Origin: Osedax fenrisi
Taxonomy: Eukaryota > Annelida > Polychaeta > Sabellida > Siboglinidae
Assembly (NCBI GenBank): GCA_964019155.1
Contig: OZ025244.1
Coordinates: 44,593,220 to 44,657,219, forward strand
DNA length: 64,000 nt
Direction of reading: 5' to 3'
The translations under genes and the position numbers were made by a program. The notes beneath the pieces were generated by a model. That model was not told the DNA's origin, ran no database searches, and was given only the letters and a program-made list of their open reading frames with translations. Position 1 is the first letter of the stretch, and every line of letters starts with the position of its first letter. Below, one piece after another: positions 33,371-61,728 of the stretch.

Positions 33371-34338
33371 GGGGAAAGTCCCCGATTACCGACCCTTAAA
33401 TGATTATTTATAATAACTTATTCAATATTAAATATATTTATTTGAAGTTTTGTAAATAGGGTAATATTATGGTAATGAATAATGTAGCTATTTTAAATTG
33501 TTGATATAATTATATTTACAAGAATAAACAGGGGGTCGGTAATCGGATACCTGTTCCTAATACCGACCCCCTTCCCCTATTACCGACCCCCTAAAATAAT
33601 CGTGGTATACATAATTGTGGTATTATAATATCCAATCAACATAGTAGATATTAATAAATATAATTAATTATAACATGCACGCAATTATTTTTTATTGAAT
33701 TTATGTTTTAATAGTAATATTAAATTTAAATTTAAACTTTATATTAATTATATTAAAATAGTATATATTATTATTTAATATTTAGTTATTAATCAGTATG
33801 TATATAATATAATGGAATCATGAATCCTTAATCTATATCAATGATAAACAAACAACTTATGACATATTTTAAAGTAAAATACTGATCTATTTTGATTGGA
33901 TATTATAAATCACATGGGGGTCGGTATTAGGGTAATTTAGGGGGTAGGTATTAGGAAAATCATATGGGTTGCTATAATTAAGATATTTTGGTTAATAGTT
34001 ATTCAAATTGAATTATTTTTATAATAATTATAAATATTTTATTGATCTACAATATTATGTGCAGAAATAACAATATAAAGTTTTCTTTTAATTAATAAAG
34101 TATTTACAATGATTTAAAAAAAGTTATTATTCAAATATTTAAAAGTAAAAACAGAATATTACATTTTATCAAATAACAATTGTAGGATTAAATATTTGTT
34201 AAAACAAAATACTTATTCATATGTATCATAAAATTACTAACAGTTCGTATATATATTATTTTTTGATATCTCTTATAGTTACTGAGATACGAGAGGGGGT
34301 CGGTATTAGGAGGGGGTCGGTAATCGGGGACTTTCCCC
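33371..34338. mobile_element. MITE with GGGGAAAGT ends (family A)
   Basis: The inverted ends begin GGGGAAAGTCCCCGATTACC and are flanked by TA. The motif GGTCGGTA(A/T)T recurs inside near 33534, 33560-33592, 33915-33955 and at both ends. It is 968 bp long with no open frame of note. It is closely related in its ends to family B (42227, 49327, 59710). TA targets suggest mobilisation by a Tc1/mariner/pogo-type transposase. Confidence 0.85.
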
Positions 34339-34521
34339 TACTTATAGACCATCATAATATGTTAACTTATTTATGAATTATAAATGTATAAGTATATTTA
34401 TTTATATTGTATTTTAAATAATAGGAATAGTAAAACTAACATACATAATTTTAAAATATTATAAGCCATATATAATAATAATCATGTTATATTATTGATA
34501 CCGTTACACGGTAATATTCAG

Positions 34522-34595
34522 GAATGCACATTTCATTATTTAATGATGAATGGATAAATACGAAAATTGAATATGCAGATCGTAATCCACAATAT
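34522..34595 (+). CDS. Possible extra exon of gene 2
   Basis: The acceptor is aatattcag| and the donor caatat|gtaaat, giving 2 + 72 bases with an open frame (MHISLFNDEWINTKIEYADR). It would follow exon C in the correct entry phase. A roughly similar open block with the same phases follows gene 4's exon C (48774-48844). There are no cysteines. It could be a linker exon or chance. Confidence 0.3.
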
Positions 34596-34649
34596 GTAAA
34601 TCGTTAATAACTATATTATATAACCTTGTATTATTATAATCATACATAA

Positions 34650-34687
<38 letters not shown>

Positions 34688-34734
34688 ATATATATATAGT
34701 ATATTAAAATATATGTTAACTATATGCTCTTTTT

Positions 34735-35870
34735 TAACGACCTGTATACATATTTAAATACAATCAATAACTATCTCACCAACAATAATCTACTTTTACA
34801 CCCTATTGACAATGCATTATTGATCTACTTAACTCATCCGACAGCTTATACTAACTTACTTTGCACTAACCTCTCTATAGACCATATTTAAATTACTTAT
34901 TCTACTACTATAGTAGTAGTATTATAGTAGTATACTACTAAATAACTAGGTGTTCACTTTTAAATTAATAAATTAACTATAGTATCAAAGTCACTTTATT
35001 CCACTAACTCTTCAATTTAAATACATTACGTACCTTTAGAACTCTTTCATGCAACCTTAATATTACCTAGATTACCTACTAATACCCTACCGATTATATT
35101 TCTGAATTCCGATATGATACTACTAACTAAAAAAAGTACTTTAATTATATATATCGTATAACAAAAAGATAATGTTGATTTATATACCTAAAATGTTAAA
35201 ATGTGACTATACATCCAGTATTGCTGATTATGAACTTGACTTAACTTCTTATCCTATGAACAATTACCCAACTTAAAATACTATTAAATCTCCATTCACC
35301 TATCCTTACTAACCAGCTACCTATTTCGATTTATTAACATACACACCTGAACCCTAAACTAACGTGCATTTCACCGTATATACGGAATCCTATTATTAAC
35401 TAAAACGATATGAGTAAATACGTTACAATTTTACCTATAGGTATATGCATACTTTCATATATGACATATATGACACATATGACATATATGCAACAAACTT
35501 TTACCATTACTAAACTATAAGAATGGATTAATATTAAATTATAAGTTATATTTTAACGCACGACATTTAATATTCTCATATTATTATTGTACTAGTATAT
35601 ATTCTAGTTTTAATTATCTTCTCATTTCGTTTAATTTTATTTACGTACTATAATTATTTATATTATTACTATTTTTTTCATATTGCATACACATATAATT
35701 TGTAATTATATTAATACTTATGAAAATATATCTATATATATACATATTTAGTAAATATAATAATACATAATTAGGGGTACTTGTTTCGATAAGCAACACT
35801 GCTTCTATAATTACCCTGGTTGCCTAAATCTGATAATAATAATGATAATGATAATAATAATAATACAATT
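34735..35870 (+). pseudogene. Decayed LINE 3' part
   Basis: LNTINNYLTNNNLLLHPI near 34755 resembles the segment after the YADD box of CR1-type RTs. The element ends in ttaccctggttgcctaaatc followed by a (GATAAT)/(ATA)n tail at 35835-35868, the style of L2/CR1 3' ends. A similar end is at 46600-46655. The middle is too degraded to read. Confidence 0.55.
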
Positions 35871-35972
35871 TTATTTAATATACAATAGAGAGAGATATAT
35901 ATTTCATTGAAAGAAACAAGTGGTTTAAAATTAAATATAAATCATATGACATCACTAATGGTTAATATATGT

Positions 35973-36003
<31 letters not shown>

Positions 36004-36832
36004 CTATTAATAGTATCTATAATATGAAGTGGATAACTTATTTAATTTACATTGTGACCATTGTTCAACATTTATAATGTGAACTGTTTGTAAGTTGAAA
36101 GTTTGAACGTATTATAGTATAAACAATATTAAACTTCAAAATATAAACTATTATTTTAAGTTCTGATATAATATAAACCATTTATTTTATTAATGTAGAT
36201 TATAACTTTATATAGATTATATTATACCTAAGTAAGTATAGTGTTATTATGTAATATTTTAAATAACTGCAATATTTAAGAAAATCCATAAAAATAGATT
36301 ATAATAATATAATACAAATTTATCTTTATTATTGTATATTTCTTATTTTTATGTTAATTTTATATGATCTATTTTATTCAGTTATAATAGTAATAATAAT
36401 TATTTAATAGTAGTTTATTTTTTTATAATATAATAAATACATACAAATATTCTATACAATTGTATTAGTTCTAAACCCGTTCTAATCGATTAAAAATATA
36501 TATTTATTGTTATCGCCAACAATAAATTATATAAAATCATATTTATAATCATTTAATTACTATGATTTGTTATAGTAATTTAGGTTTTAGATATTTATTT
36601 TTCATAATAAATATATGTTCATAAGAATATTTATGTATATATAATTATAAAGTTAATATAATAATTATAATTATGAAGTTGAAGTTATTGTTGATACTAT
36701 TACTAATAATTATATAATATGGCTCTTAATATTCTATACTATAGCCATCTACGTTTTATAATATATATGTATATATATGTGTGTATAATAATATATTATA
36801 ACTGCATTTAACCTCGATAATTTATTTATTAG

Positions 36833-36934
36833 AAGTATCTGATGAACCCGAAAATAAATTAAAATGTGCGTTTTGTTCAGGGGATATATCTATTAACAAT
36901 CTCATTCCAGAGTGCATGAAAGATTATGAACCTA
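36833..36934 (+). CDS. Gene 3 exon A (CAFC...C)
   Basis: The acceptor is tttattag| and the donor cccta-type |gttaga, giving 2 + 99 + 1 bases. It reads NKLKCAFCSGDISINN then LIPECMKDYEP. The LKCxxC opening is typical of Ly6/uPAR domains. Confidence 0.65.
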
Positions 36935-39900
36935 GTTAGATATTATATCGATATATATATATGTATTATTAAGAATTGAATATATATTATGTTGTATTCA
37001 GGATGATGGTTTACATTCAAATTTACACAATCGTTATTTTACATGTCCTTAATTATCATATTAATTATATACATGTGTAATTCTCATAAATCTACTTACA
37101 TTTATTGTTCATTTAATTCATGTATCTCTTATAAACATTCTCCTCTTAATTATTCTTTTTCTATCCAAATTACGCATAATGTCATATTATATTCAAATAT
37201 ACTCTTCCGAATATTATGATTAATAAAATGACATATATCATCAATATTAAGTCATATAAATTATATTTATTAAATTAACTCCACATATTATAAACACAGT
37301 AACAGCAACATAACATTTAATTCGCAAGTATCATGTGTTCTATATAACGTTCACATATGTCTACATCTATATTAAATAATATTTAATATTTATGTAATAT
37401 TACTAACAAACTCATCCATAATATATCCAACTATTTTCCGATCAAATATTCACTATCCCTCCTTTTTCATATATATCTAATACCTTATATATTTGTAATT
37501 TTAGACCATCTTTAAAATCAATACCGTTTAATATATTATCCTATTTCCAATATTTGAAGGTTGTGAATGGTACTCTTTGTAATGGGTAAAATATATCTTA
37601 AATATTATAGTTAACTTTCGTAATTCTCCTCCAATCCCAGACCCCGATATTATGGTGTCCCAATTGTTTAAGTATGTGATCCTAAGTTATATATATATAT
37701 ATATATAACAGAACATATATATATATATATATAACTTATAGATAAACCGTCCGTTGTAATTTAATCTAAATTAACAATTATTGAATAGAAATGATAAAAT
37801 AAATTCATCTAAAACTTAAAATTTAACTAAGTAGACTTATATATTCGAAACAATGGTAAATACCGCATAAAACAAGTTTACATCTGATAACCTATATTAA
37901 TTATAATTTAAAACTCTATATAGTAGATTATAATATAATCATATATGTATTAATATATTAATCGTAATATAATTATACTATTAAATTATAATTAATCATA
38001 TATGATACGTATTTTGTTTTTTATTTCCATCTTGTTATTGAAATCATTATTAAATAATAAAACAAATGTATTATATATGTATGTTCATAATTAAAATATT
38101 AATTTTATTCATAATTGTTTATATTCAATGATTATATGAATACCTTAGTATACTATAGAAAGTATAAACTCTATAGAAATATTATTTTAAATATAATATT
38201 ATATTCAATGATTATACGAATACCTTAGTAGAAACATTATTTTAAATATAATATTATATTTCCTACTAATAGAAGATAATATAGATCGTATTAAGGGAAC
38301 AACACCTTGTGATGGCTATTGCTTTATCGCAGTTCACTTTGTTCTTGCTCATACGGTTATTAACGATTAAAATAAACATAATATTATTTATATATATATA
38401 TTTATATATATTTTATATAGGCTATATAAGTATAAATATACACCATAGTTAGTTATTTAATTTTATTAATATTAATACAATTAAATAACTAACTATGGTG
38501 TATATAGTTATGTATTTTGCTGTATTAATATATTAAATATATACCTAAAGATAGACATTGACACCATCAGTCATGATCTATTAATAAAGATAGAGATAAT
38601 AATACAGTTAGAAAAGTATGGTTTTAGAGGATTTCCTGAAAAATATTAATTTCCTTTTTTAATAATGTAAATAAATTTGTAACATTCAATAATTATAAAT
38701 TATGAAAAAAGAATATTAAGTTCGTTGTCCAAGAAGGATATGTTCCGGACCATTTTTATTTCAGTTTTTTTAAATGACATAGTTAATATTATAACATAAG
38801 GTAATTGTATTCAATTTGCTGATGACATTTCTATTATTTACTGTGAAAATAATAGTGGTGTAATGGAAAATGAATAAAACGTTAACATTGATACATGGTT
38901 ATCATTAAATCAATTGACAATTAATGTAAGCCAAATTAACTATTTAATATTTAATAATAATAAACTAAATTATCTATTATATTAAATAATACTGTCATTA
39001 TTTAATACAATCAATCAAACTGGTAACTAAACACTAATATGGTTAAATCTATACTTTAGTACGGATTATCATTTCTAAGAAAACTAAATAATATGTTACC
39101 CAATCATATGGTAAAGCTAATATATTACTAAGCTATTATTTATTGAATTCATATATGGGGAAATTATTATGATTAAACATAAAAACATATAAGTATAGCT
39201 CAAAGGGTTATAAGAATATTAAATCGTCAACATTAGAATAAGTGTAGATAATATTTACAAAGAGCAACCCATTTTAACTTTTAAAGAATTTATAGTATAT
39301 AATGCCTATACAATTATATTTAGGATTAGGAATTATAAAATGTCACCATTAATTATAAATTTATTTAAATTACAACACTCAACTTATAATATGCGGGATA
39401 ATAATAAATTCAAAATACCTTTACTTACTACCAACGAAAATAAATGTAATATAACCTATTATCTACCTATTTGCTGGAATAATTTACCAATAAAATCATA
39501 TGATAATCTAGTCACACTTAAAAAATTGTGTTCAAAATTAAGTATTTCATTTCATATAATCAGTTAATTGTATTCTTCTCACCTCCCTTATTATAATGAT
39601 TAATTTTATATTGTATTTTATGATTAAATTAGGATGACTTTAATGCTTTTAAAACTTTATTAAATAGATTAATTGTATATCAATGTTGTTTTAATACATA
39701 ATATATCTGTATAATATGTCAAAGCGCATATAAATTTATTTATATAATTATATTTATCATAATTAAAGTATAATAAATTATCAACTATAATTAAATGACA
39801 TAATATAGACAAGAATGTTTAAAGGATGCATAAGTAAACAAAATAAATTCGTGGTGAACAATTACTTAAAATCGTATACTACAAATACTGCATTCATCGC

Positions 39901-40110
39901 AGATCATGTACAAGGTATATATAACTCATACTACATAATATATATGTATTATAAATAGTATAACTATATAGTATATTGGAATAGTATTCATTATTATATA
40001 TTGATATATAATATTATTAGATGACGTTCTCTATTTGTTTTGTGAAGCGACATCTTATGATTTGTGTAATTCTAAATTTCCATATACTGACAATGAATAC
40101 GCTAAGATAC
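36833..40110 (+). CDS. Gene 3: Ly6/uPAR-like gene (type alpha), four exons found
   Basis: Exons are 36833-36934 (A), 38285-38355 (A'), 39809-39914 (B) and 40021-40110 (C). Phases agree at all three junctions (1, 0, 1). The order is CxxC-C / C-x3-C / KGC / C-x7-CN. Exons B and C are most like those of gene 1, so genes 1 and 3 form a pair. About 160 bp upstream, at 36673, an ATG opens MKLKLLLILLLIII, an excellent signal-peptide core, but a stop follows and no in-phase GT is visible, so the first exon is unresolved. A LINE lies in the A'-B intron, as in gene 1. A stalk or TM exon was not identified with confidence (a weak candidate lies near 40388-40439). Confidence 0.55.
38285..38355 (+). CDS. 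Gene 3 exon A' (C-x3-C-F)
   Basis: The acceptor is aatatag| and the donor catacg|gttatt, giving 2 + 69 bases, phase 1 to 0. It reads RIKGTTPCDGYCFIAVHF. It is locally G+C-richer than the flanks and matches the other A' exons in phase and motif. Confidence 0.6.
38437..38506. repeat. Perfect inverted repeat (hairpin)
   Basis: Arms of about 26 bp (tatacaccatagttag... and its complement) are separated by about 18 bp of A+T. It could fold as a strong hairpin or be the remains of a very small inverted-repeat element. It lies in gene 3's A'-B intron. Confidence 0.8.
38590..39620 (+). pseudogene. LINE RT fragment
   Basis: The plus strand shows QFADDISIIYCENNSG (catalytic FADD, near 38815-38860), preceded by a decayed GSVLGP-like stretch, and later a 75-codon open piece (39340-39567) with YYLPICWNNLPIKSYDNL and a terminal LKKLCSKLSISFH, the usual C-terminus of L2/CR1-type RTs. 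Frameshifts and stops lie between. Confidence 0.8.
39809..39914 (+). CDS. Gene 3 exon B (KGC)
   Basis: The acceptor is taatatag| and the donor gtacaag|gtatat, giving 35 codons + 1 base, phase 0 to 1. It begins TRMFKGCISKQNKFVVNNY. KGC is again at residues 5-7. Confidence 0.6.
40021..40110 (+). CDS. Gene 3 exon C, type alpha (C-x7-CN)
   Basis: The acceptor is tattattag| and the donor agatac|gttagt, giving 2 + 87 + 1 bases. It reads DVLYLFCEATSYDLCNSKF. DLCN is the classical Ly6/uPAR terminal motif. It aligns with gene 1 exon C. Confidence 0.65.
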
Positions 40111-40116
40111 GTTAGT

Positions 40117-40118
<2 letters not shown>

Positions 40119-40170
<52 letters not shown>
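40119..40170. repeat. (AT)26 microsatellite
   Basis: Pure AT run just after exon C of gene 3. Confidence 0.95.
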
Positions 40171-40175
<5 letters not shown>

Positions 40176-40819
40176 TATGTTACGTACATATATTTTAATA
40201 TAACATAAATTTAAAAGAAAGTTTATCGCTTTCGAGTATGTATTTCACATTAATGAAGAATCACTAAACTTTCTACCGAATATACCCTGCCGAATAATAC
40301 TAAAATTAATATATACTACATAAATCCTACCTATATAAATTATACTACCTATAGATCATCATATAACATAAATATTATATGTTTCAGATAGTAATACATG
40401 TAATTGTATTATATTTGAACCTATCGAATTAAAATATAGGTAATATTTATTAAGTTAATAATTCTTATGTTTGAAAAAATAAATCCATCTAAAACGATAA
40501 TTATCAATATTTTTTAATAGGTTTTATCTATTTATTTTATTTTATAAAAGTAAAAATATGAATAATATATAAAATATAATTAAAAAAACAATTTCAGATA
40601 AATTAAATAAGATTACTATTATTATAAGGTATACATTAATTTTTTTTTAAAACAAAACAAAATATAATATATTATATTGATTATATCGTCGGAAAGATAC
40701 AGTAAACAAAATAACGTATAAACATTGTATTCTTATACTACTTTCCGCAAGGTTGTGGAATATTCCCTTTATATTGTATCTAATCATACCAGCTATAGCT
40801 GGTATTATAATATGGAATG

Positions 40820-40860
<41 letters not shown>

Positions 40861-42045
40861 TATATATATGTTGTCATAATAATATATGTTGTCATAATAA
40901 TATATGTTGCCATAATAATATAATAACTATTTAATATATTTTATATAATATATTGAAATAATAATTAGTTATTAATTTTAAATTATATATACTATGATAT
41001 AGAAAACTAGATTTATATATATATATATATATATAATATTTATATTAATATTAAAACATATTTATAATATAGGTAATAAGACATTTGTTAATACAATAGC
41101 AAGGTTATTATGAAATATACCATGATATAGAATATGTATCGTATTACTATTTATTTTAAATCTTTGTATATATATGTATAATATATATGTTAATAAGATA
41201 ATATGTATATTATATATTTATTTTTGTATTTTTATATATATATATTTTTTCATATGGTATACAAATATAATAAACATAAATATCAAAATCAATCCTCTTT
41301 TGTATATATATATATATATACATACATTATATATATACATATATACAATTGTACAATAGTTAATTATTATAAGTTAAATATATTAATAGTATTTAAATAC
41401 AAACAATATAAAATTCATAAAAATATAATTAATTCCATTAACATACTTTTGCGATGTGTATATTATATGATAACATTGTTAATTGTAGATATCATAACAA
41501 CTTATAAATATTAAATTGTCGATAGTAAAACAATAACATAATAATACGTTGTTCATTTTAATTTACGATTTATTAATCCTATTTTATATAATAGATTACA
41601 TTTGACAATTTGTAGATATGTATTCACGATTTATTAATCCTAGTTTATATAATAGATTTCATTTGACAATTAGTAGTTATATATTTAAGTATTTATTATG
41701 ATTATAGAGTTTAAATTCAATGTATTCAGAGATTAAATATATTCATTAATTAAAGAAGTACACATATTTATAAATATCATGATTTGCGAATATTTTTAAA
41801 TTTCAAAATATCAAGAATAAATTCGTTACTATTGCCTATTCATAGTTAACATCCACCTTTAGCTACATAATATACTACATAACTATAGTTATAGAGCAGC
41901 CATTGTTGGTATTAAGTTATTCAAGTCTGGTGTATAGGTATTATTTATCACATTTTAAACTTATCTCCGTAGGATACAATATACAACTAAAAGATTATGT
42001 TTTATTATGTTTTCACATATTTTTATAAATAGTTAATGACATAAG
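40171..42045. other. A+T-rich DNA; a 68-bp tandem pair
   Basis: It holds TA runs (40821-40870 and others), a threefold aatatatgttg(t/c)cataat repeat at 40880-40920, and a tandem pair (acgatttattaatcct.ttta) at about 41563-41690 with a period near 68 bp. Possible small exons of gene 3 in this stretch could not be separated from background. Confidence 0.4.
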
Positions 42046-42144
42046 ATTGTATCTATTAAATTAATATCTCTTCATTTGGACATAATTATTCTTAATTAAG
42101 AATAAGTATGTCCAAATTAAGAGATATTATTTAATAGATACAAT
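42046..42144. repeat. Near-palindromic element (hairpin)
   Basis: Arms of about 48 bp, beginning attgtatctatt and ending aatagatacaat, are nearly perfect complements around a ttcttaattaagaa centre. It is likely a tiny foldback element, or a cruciform-prone site. Confidence 0.85.
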
Positions 42145-42226
42145 ACCATATTAAGAATTATTTTACAGTGTTACATCAAACCTTCAACTTATATCTATGG
42201 ACATTCCCTTAATCACATATGTATTA

Positions 42227-43130
42227 GGGGAAAGTAACCGAATACGGAAAGTGCCCGAATACGGACACTCTCGGTATCTCAGAAACCATAAATCCTACAA
42301 AAAAAATTGTAATGAATAAAATATTCATAATTATAAAAATAGTCTAAAAAAGTATTTTGTATTTTGAATTATACAAAATATTGCTAATATATCCAATAAA
42401 CTGATTTTTTTATTACGTTTTTAAATTTATGAAAAAAAATGTCAACTTAAAACCTTCTCAAGATTATACAAATGTATCGATATAAAAAATAACACTCTTT
42501 TATCAACAAATAAAGCATTCTAAAAATTGTATTTTTAATTTCTATATTTTTTATCAAATATTCATTAAGTTATATGCATATATCTAGAGGTCATATAAGT
42601 TCCTAATACGGACACTCTAAATGTCTTAATACGGAAACCCTATAACCAATCAGCGCTCAGCGTATGAAAAATTCTGATTTTCATAAAAATGTCGTGCGTT
42701 ATAATATTAATACCACAAATAAAGCTAATTCTACAAAAATTATTATTTAGATACTTAAATTGTATTATTAATTAAAATATAATAAAAATAAATAAATTAT
42801 TAACTAATTAAATTACAATATATTTTGTATAAAATTAATTTTAAATAACGTAATTGTAATTTGTGTTATTGATTCATCAATAATATATAGTTTATCTAGA
42901 GGTATATAGGGAATCCGTATTATAACACAGGTTGTCCGTATTCGGACATGGGTACCGAATACGGACACCCCCGTTATCTATGGAATTAAAAGATTAAATA
43001 AAATTTTAAAATCACAATAATATCTATAATCATATAATATTAATATGTTGTAATTTTTGAATAAAAATAATGAGTCATAAAAAGTTAAGACCATTTATTG
43101 TTAAAGTGTCCGTATTAGGTTACTTTCCCC
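42227..43130. mobile_element. MITE with GGGGAAAGTAACC ends (family B), copy 1
   Basis: Inverted ends GGGGAAAGTAACCGAATACGG and ccgtattaggttactttcccc, flanked by TA. The motif (A)ATACGGACAC recurs at both ends, near 42600-42640 and near 42945-42970. It has no coding potential. Copies 49327-50055 (inverted) and 59710-60587 are full relatives. Confidence 0.85.
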
Positions 43131-43659
43131 TACTCATGTTAGAAAAAATATTGGTTTTACATATACTAATTATACTTACACTATGTTTTCATCTTTCTAC
43201 CTAGGTATTATTATACCGAGGTAAAAATGGTATAACAATCACTCTAAGAAAATTTAAATATATTAACTTTTAATATTTTTACTATGAACCTAAATCACTT
43301 CTCGTTTCTCTAACGTATTCCGTTTACTTAAATGATACACTTTCAAACATAATAAATAACGAATTTCCATATAATATTGTATCCATTACATTGTTAATTA
43401 ATATACAGTATATGTATATTACTTCTACGAATACATTATTTTTTTAATTCTATAACTCTGCATCTAATAAAATTGTAATGATATATAGTATAATTTATAC
43501 TATATCATCAATTTACATATTGTTTATTTCACATGTCGGAAAACTTATTTTACCGTCTTCGTTATAGTTTATTTAATTTAATTTATATATATATATATGT
43601 GTGTATTATCTATATCAATAATAATATAAATATATAAAATAGAGTTCACAATAACAAAG

Positions 43660-58190
<14,531 letters not shown>

Positions 58191-58192
58191 TA

Positions 58193-58236
<44 letters not shown>

Positions 58237-58586
58237 CTGTGTATCCGTGTATGTAACCCTTATAATATAAATTATATATTATCATTTTACTAATAAATAC
58301 AAATTAATATATAATAAATATATAATAATTCATTATTACATTACAAAACTATTATCGTAATGTTATCTCTATATAATGGTATACTTTGTATCTTTATTAT
58401 ATATTAATAAGATTATATGTTATTACAACACATTAGTCTAAATAAATAAATATAATAATATACTACCTCATGTCACCTTCAATAATTGTTTTAAACATGA
58501 TTAATCTATCACTACGAATGTGTTATTCTTATAATTCTGTAATTCATTCCTACTGTGTTCTCTGATAATATTATGATATATAATAT

Positions 58587-58633
<47 letters not shown>

Positions 58634-59325
58634 ACGTTATTCGATAGCCAAGTAGATTCAGTCACACCATATATAACATATATCTTGTTAACCATGACAA
58701 TATTATTATAATTCACATTTAACTTTTTTAAATAACATGTATAATATAACAATTTCCGGTCTTATTCTTATTATAATAATTATGAATATGATGATATACA
58801 TTTATTGACCTCAACAATAAATCGATAAACACTCGTCTTAGTGTGCGAATTCTAATAGATTATTATATATAAAGTATAGTATTATTAATTTGATTATTAA
58901 TTATATATTATTATTCTATTAATTACTATATATCATTTTTATTATTTAACAAAATTAATTTATTCTAAACAATAAATAGGTGAAAGCACGAAGAATTAAT
59001 ATTTAATAAAATATTAAAGTTATGATTAATTTGTTTATTGATAAATTATTATACATAAAAATGATAGTGAATTTAGTATTATAAATAAAACAAAAATATG
59101 ATATAACCCTTACTAAATAATTATAATATTATCTAATAAATATAATACATTATACATCTATGACAACAAAACATGAATGTTAGTATATTTCATTATATTG
59201 CTATAGCATGTTACCAAGGTAATAATATAATCATAAAACCTTTCAATGTTAGTAGGTATATATATTGCGTATTAAATTTACAACTTTTATTTTATGCTAG
59301 AATGAGTTAATGATATCGAATTAAG

Positions 59326-59709
59326 TATTTAAAAACCAAACCAAATTATTACAAAAACTTGTTTTAAATTAAATTGTCCATTATAATTATATCTAAATCA
59401 TTATTCATCAAGTATTATTTTGTAATCCGCACTGTACTGGTTAGAATATAGACTCACATAATATAGAAAAATATATTTAAATTTTAACCGAATTTATCTT
59501 TAATTTACCTTTAATAACTTTAAGCTTCAAGTTCATAATTAGCTGATTTGATTTATATCAACTATAAGATTGTTGGTAAATATTAAATCATTTATGTCGA
59601 TACTGTTTCATAATACTTATGACGTTATTCAATAATCATAGATAGGTCAAATTAATAAAGTAGGATAGAGTTTAGATAGTTAGTAGGGATTGAGATTGAA
59701 GGTGTATTA
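59326..59709. other. A+T-rich spacer
   Basis: No gene, repeat or RNA recognised. Confidence 0.4.
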
Positions 59710-60587
59710 GGGGAAAGTAATCGAATACGGAAATTCTCGGTATCTCAGAAACCATAAATCCTACAAAAAATATTTAAAGAGTAAAATATTCATAATTATA
59801 TAATTAGTCTGAATTAGTATTTTTTTTCAATTAATCAATATAGTGCTGATATATCTAATAATCTGATTTTTTTATTGCGTTTTTAAGTTTATATTAAAAA
59901 TGTCAACTCAAAAACTTCTCAAGAAAATAAAAATGTATCGATTTAAAACATAACAATATATTATTAAGCATTCTAAACATTATACATAATTGCTATATTT
60001 GTTATTAAAAATTAATTAAGTTATAAGCATATATCTAGAGGTCATATAAGTTCCTAATACGGACACTCTATTTCTTAATACGGATGCCCTATAATCAATC
60101 AGCGCACAGCATGTGAACTATTCTGATTTTCTAAAAAGTTATAATATTAATAAGACAAATAAGCTAAATCTAAAAAATTATTATTAATATACTTGATTTA
60201 TATTATTAATAAATAATTAAATAATAAAAATTAATATATTAATTACTAATTAAATTATATTAAATTATTCATAAAATTAATTATACATAATGTAATTGTT
60301 ATTTATCTCATTGATTCATCAATAATATGTAGTTTATCTAATGGTATATAGACCGTCCGTATTATAAAATATATGTGTACCCTATAGGGTGTACGTATTC
60401 GGACATAATTACCGAATACGAACACACCCGTTATCTATTAGATAAAAAGAATAAATAAAATTTTAAAATCACAATAATATCTATAATAATAAAACATTAA
60501 TAAATTGTAATTTTTGAATAAAAATATTGAGACATAAAATGTTAAGACTATTTATTGTTAAAGTATCCGTATTAGGTTACTTTCCCC
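59710..60587. mobile_element. MITE family B, copy 3
   Basis: Same orientation as 42227-43130, flanked by TA. The ends are GGGGAAAGTAATCGAATACGG and ccgtattaggttactttcccc. Internal AATACGGACAC-type motifs lie near 60057, 60075 and 60395-60425. Non-coding. Confidence 0.85.
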
Positions 60588-61499
60588 TAGGTATAAATAT
60601 AGTATTTTTATTTTTAAGTTTTGCAATCATCTTCCTGCAATAATTCTGAATAATAACAATATAGTCCCTAGGAATTAAATGTATTCGCATATGAAAAAAG
60701 AATATATTATTGATAACAAATTATTGAGATCATTGTATGATTTTTGTCGATCATAAATTAATTGTATATACTCAAATTAAATAAATGTATAATATAAAAT
60801 AGTTAACCGTAAAACCAAGAGAAGGATGGCATATATTTTGTATGTTTAGATTCGATAAGTGCATGAATATTAAGTACGGGGAAAGTGAGGTTTAATGATA
60901 AAAAAAATATAATATGGCAAGGTATATATGAACTCATTTAAATAATAGATAGGTATTATAACTAATTGAATATTATTGTAAATAATGTATATGATTGATA
61001 AATTAATCCATTTTAACAGTTTCTAAATTAATAAAAGATATAATAAACAATGATTTGAAAATAAATGAAATAAGCTTAATATGTTAATTTACGAAAGAAT
61101 AACCAATATAAGTAGACAATAGGTATAGAAAAATTAGATCAATTAGAGAAATCAGTAATATAAATTTGATAAATATTTAGATATTTAAATAATGTTACAG
61201 ATAATTAATTTTGAAATCCGTTGTGTGTAAATGTTCTATTACAATAGATGAATAAATATTAGATAAATGGTTAGTCAGATTTGGTTGTTTTATTAAGGTA
61301 GTTATATTTTACAATGTAGAGAAATATGTGGACGAAAAATATTTAATTAGTATCGGTAGATGATTATATTGATTTTAGTAATCAAATTTAATCATTAGAG
61401 AGTGAAGAGAAATTTGAGAATTTAATGTTAGATAGTAAAGCCAATTTATAATGTACTTAGATTTCTAAATAAAAACGTATTATTATCACTTATATATAT
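60588..61499. other. A+T-rich spacer
   Basis: One isolated acggggaaagtgagg near 60878 resembles a MITE end, but no partner end is visible. Nothing else was recognised. Confidence 0.4.
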
Positions 61500-61728
61500 A
61501 GATCTATTTTTAATCTTCTAAATTTAAGTGATTATAATTTAAAATATTCCAATCTCTCTTTATATAATTTATAAATTGTATTTGATGAATTTGATGAATT
61601 TATATATCCTACGCATCTTGTAATTAATGTTCTAGTAAATAATCTTTGCACTTTTTGAATTTGGTCAATGAGACTACGAAATTTACTAACCTTTGAAAAA
61701 GGTGACCAAATTATGGATGTATATTATA
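61500..61728 (-). pseudogene. L2/CR1-type LINE 3' fragment
   Basis: Matches 7308-7530 (cctacgcatcttgtaattaa, aatctttgcact.ttt, atgagactacga, aggtgaccaaattatggatg), the RT C-terminal region, with substitutions. It ends abruptly where the duplicated segment starts. Confidence 0.85.

Noticed and set aside
37548..37600. Repeated tttgaaggttgtgaa motif shared with 48932
   Set aside because: It reads FEGCE in both places but meets stops soon after. Too short to decide between an exon and a LINE remnant.
40388..40439. Extra exon of gene 3 (NTCNCIIFEPIELKYR)
   Set aside because: It has splice-like borders, but the exit phase does not fit the family scheme, so it was not added to the gene model.
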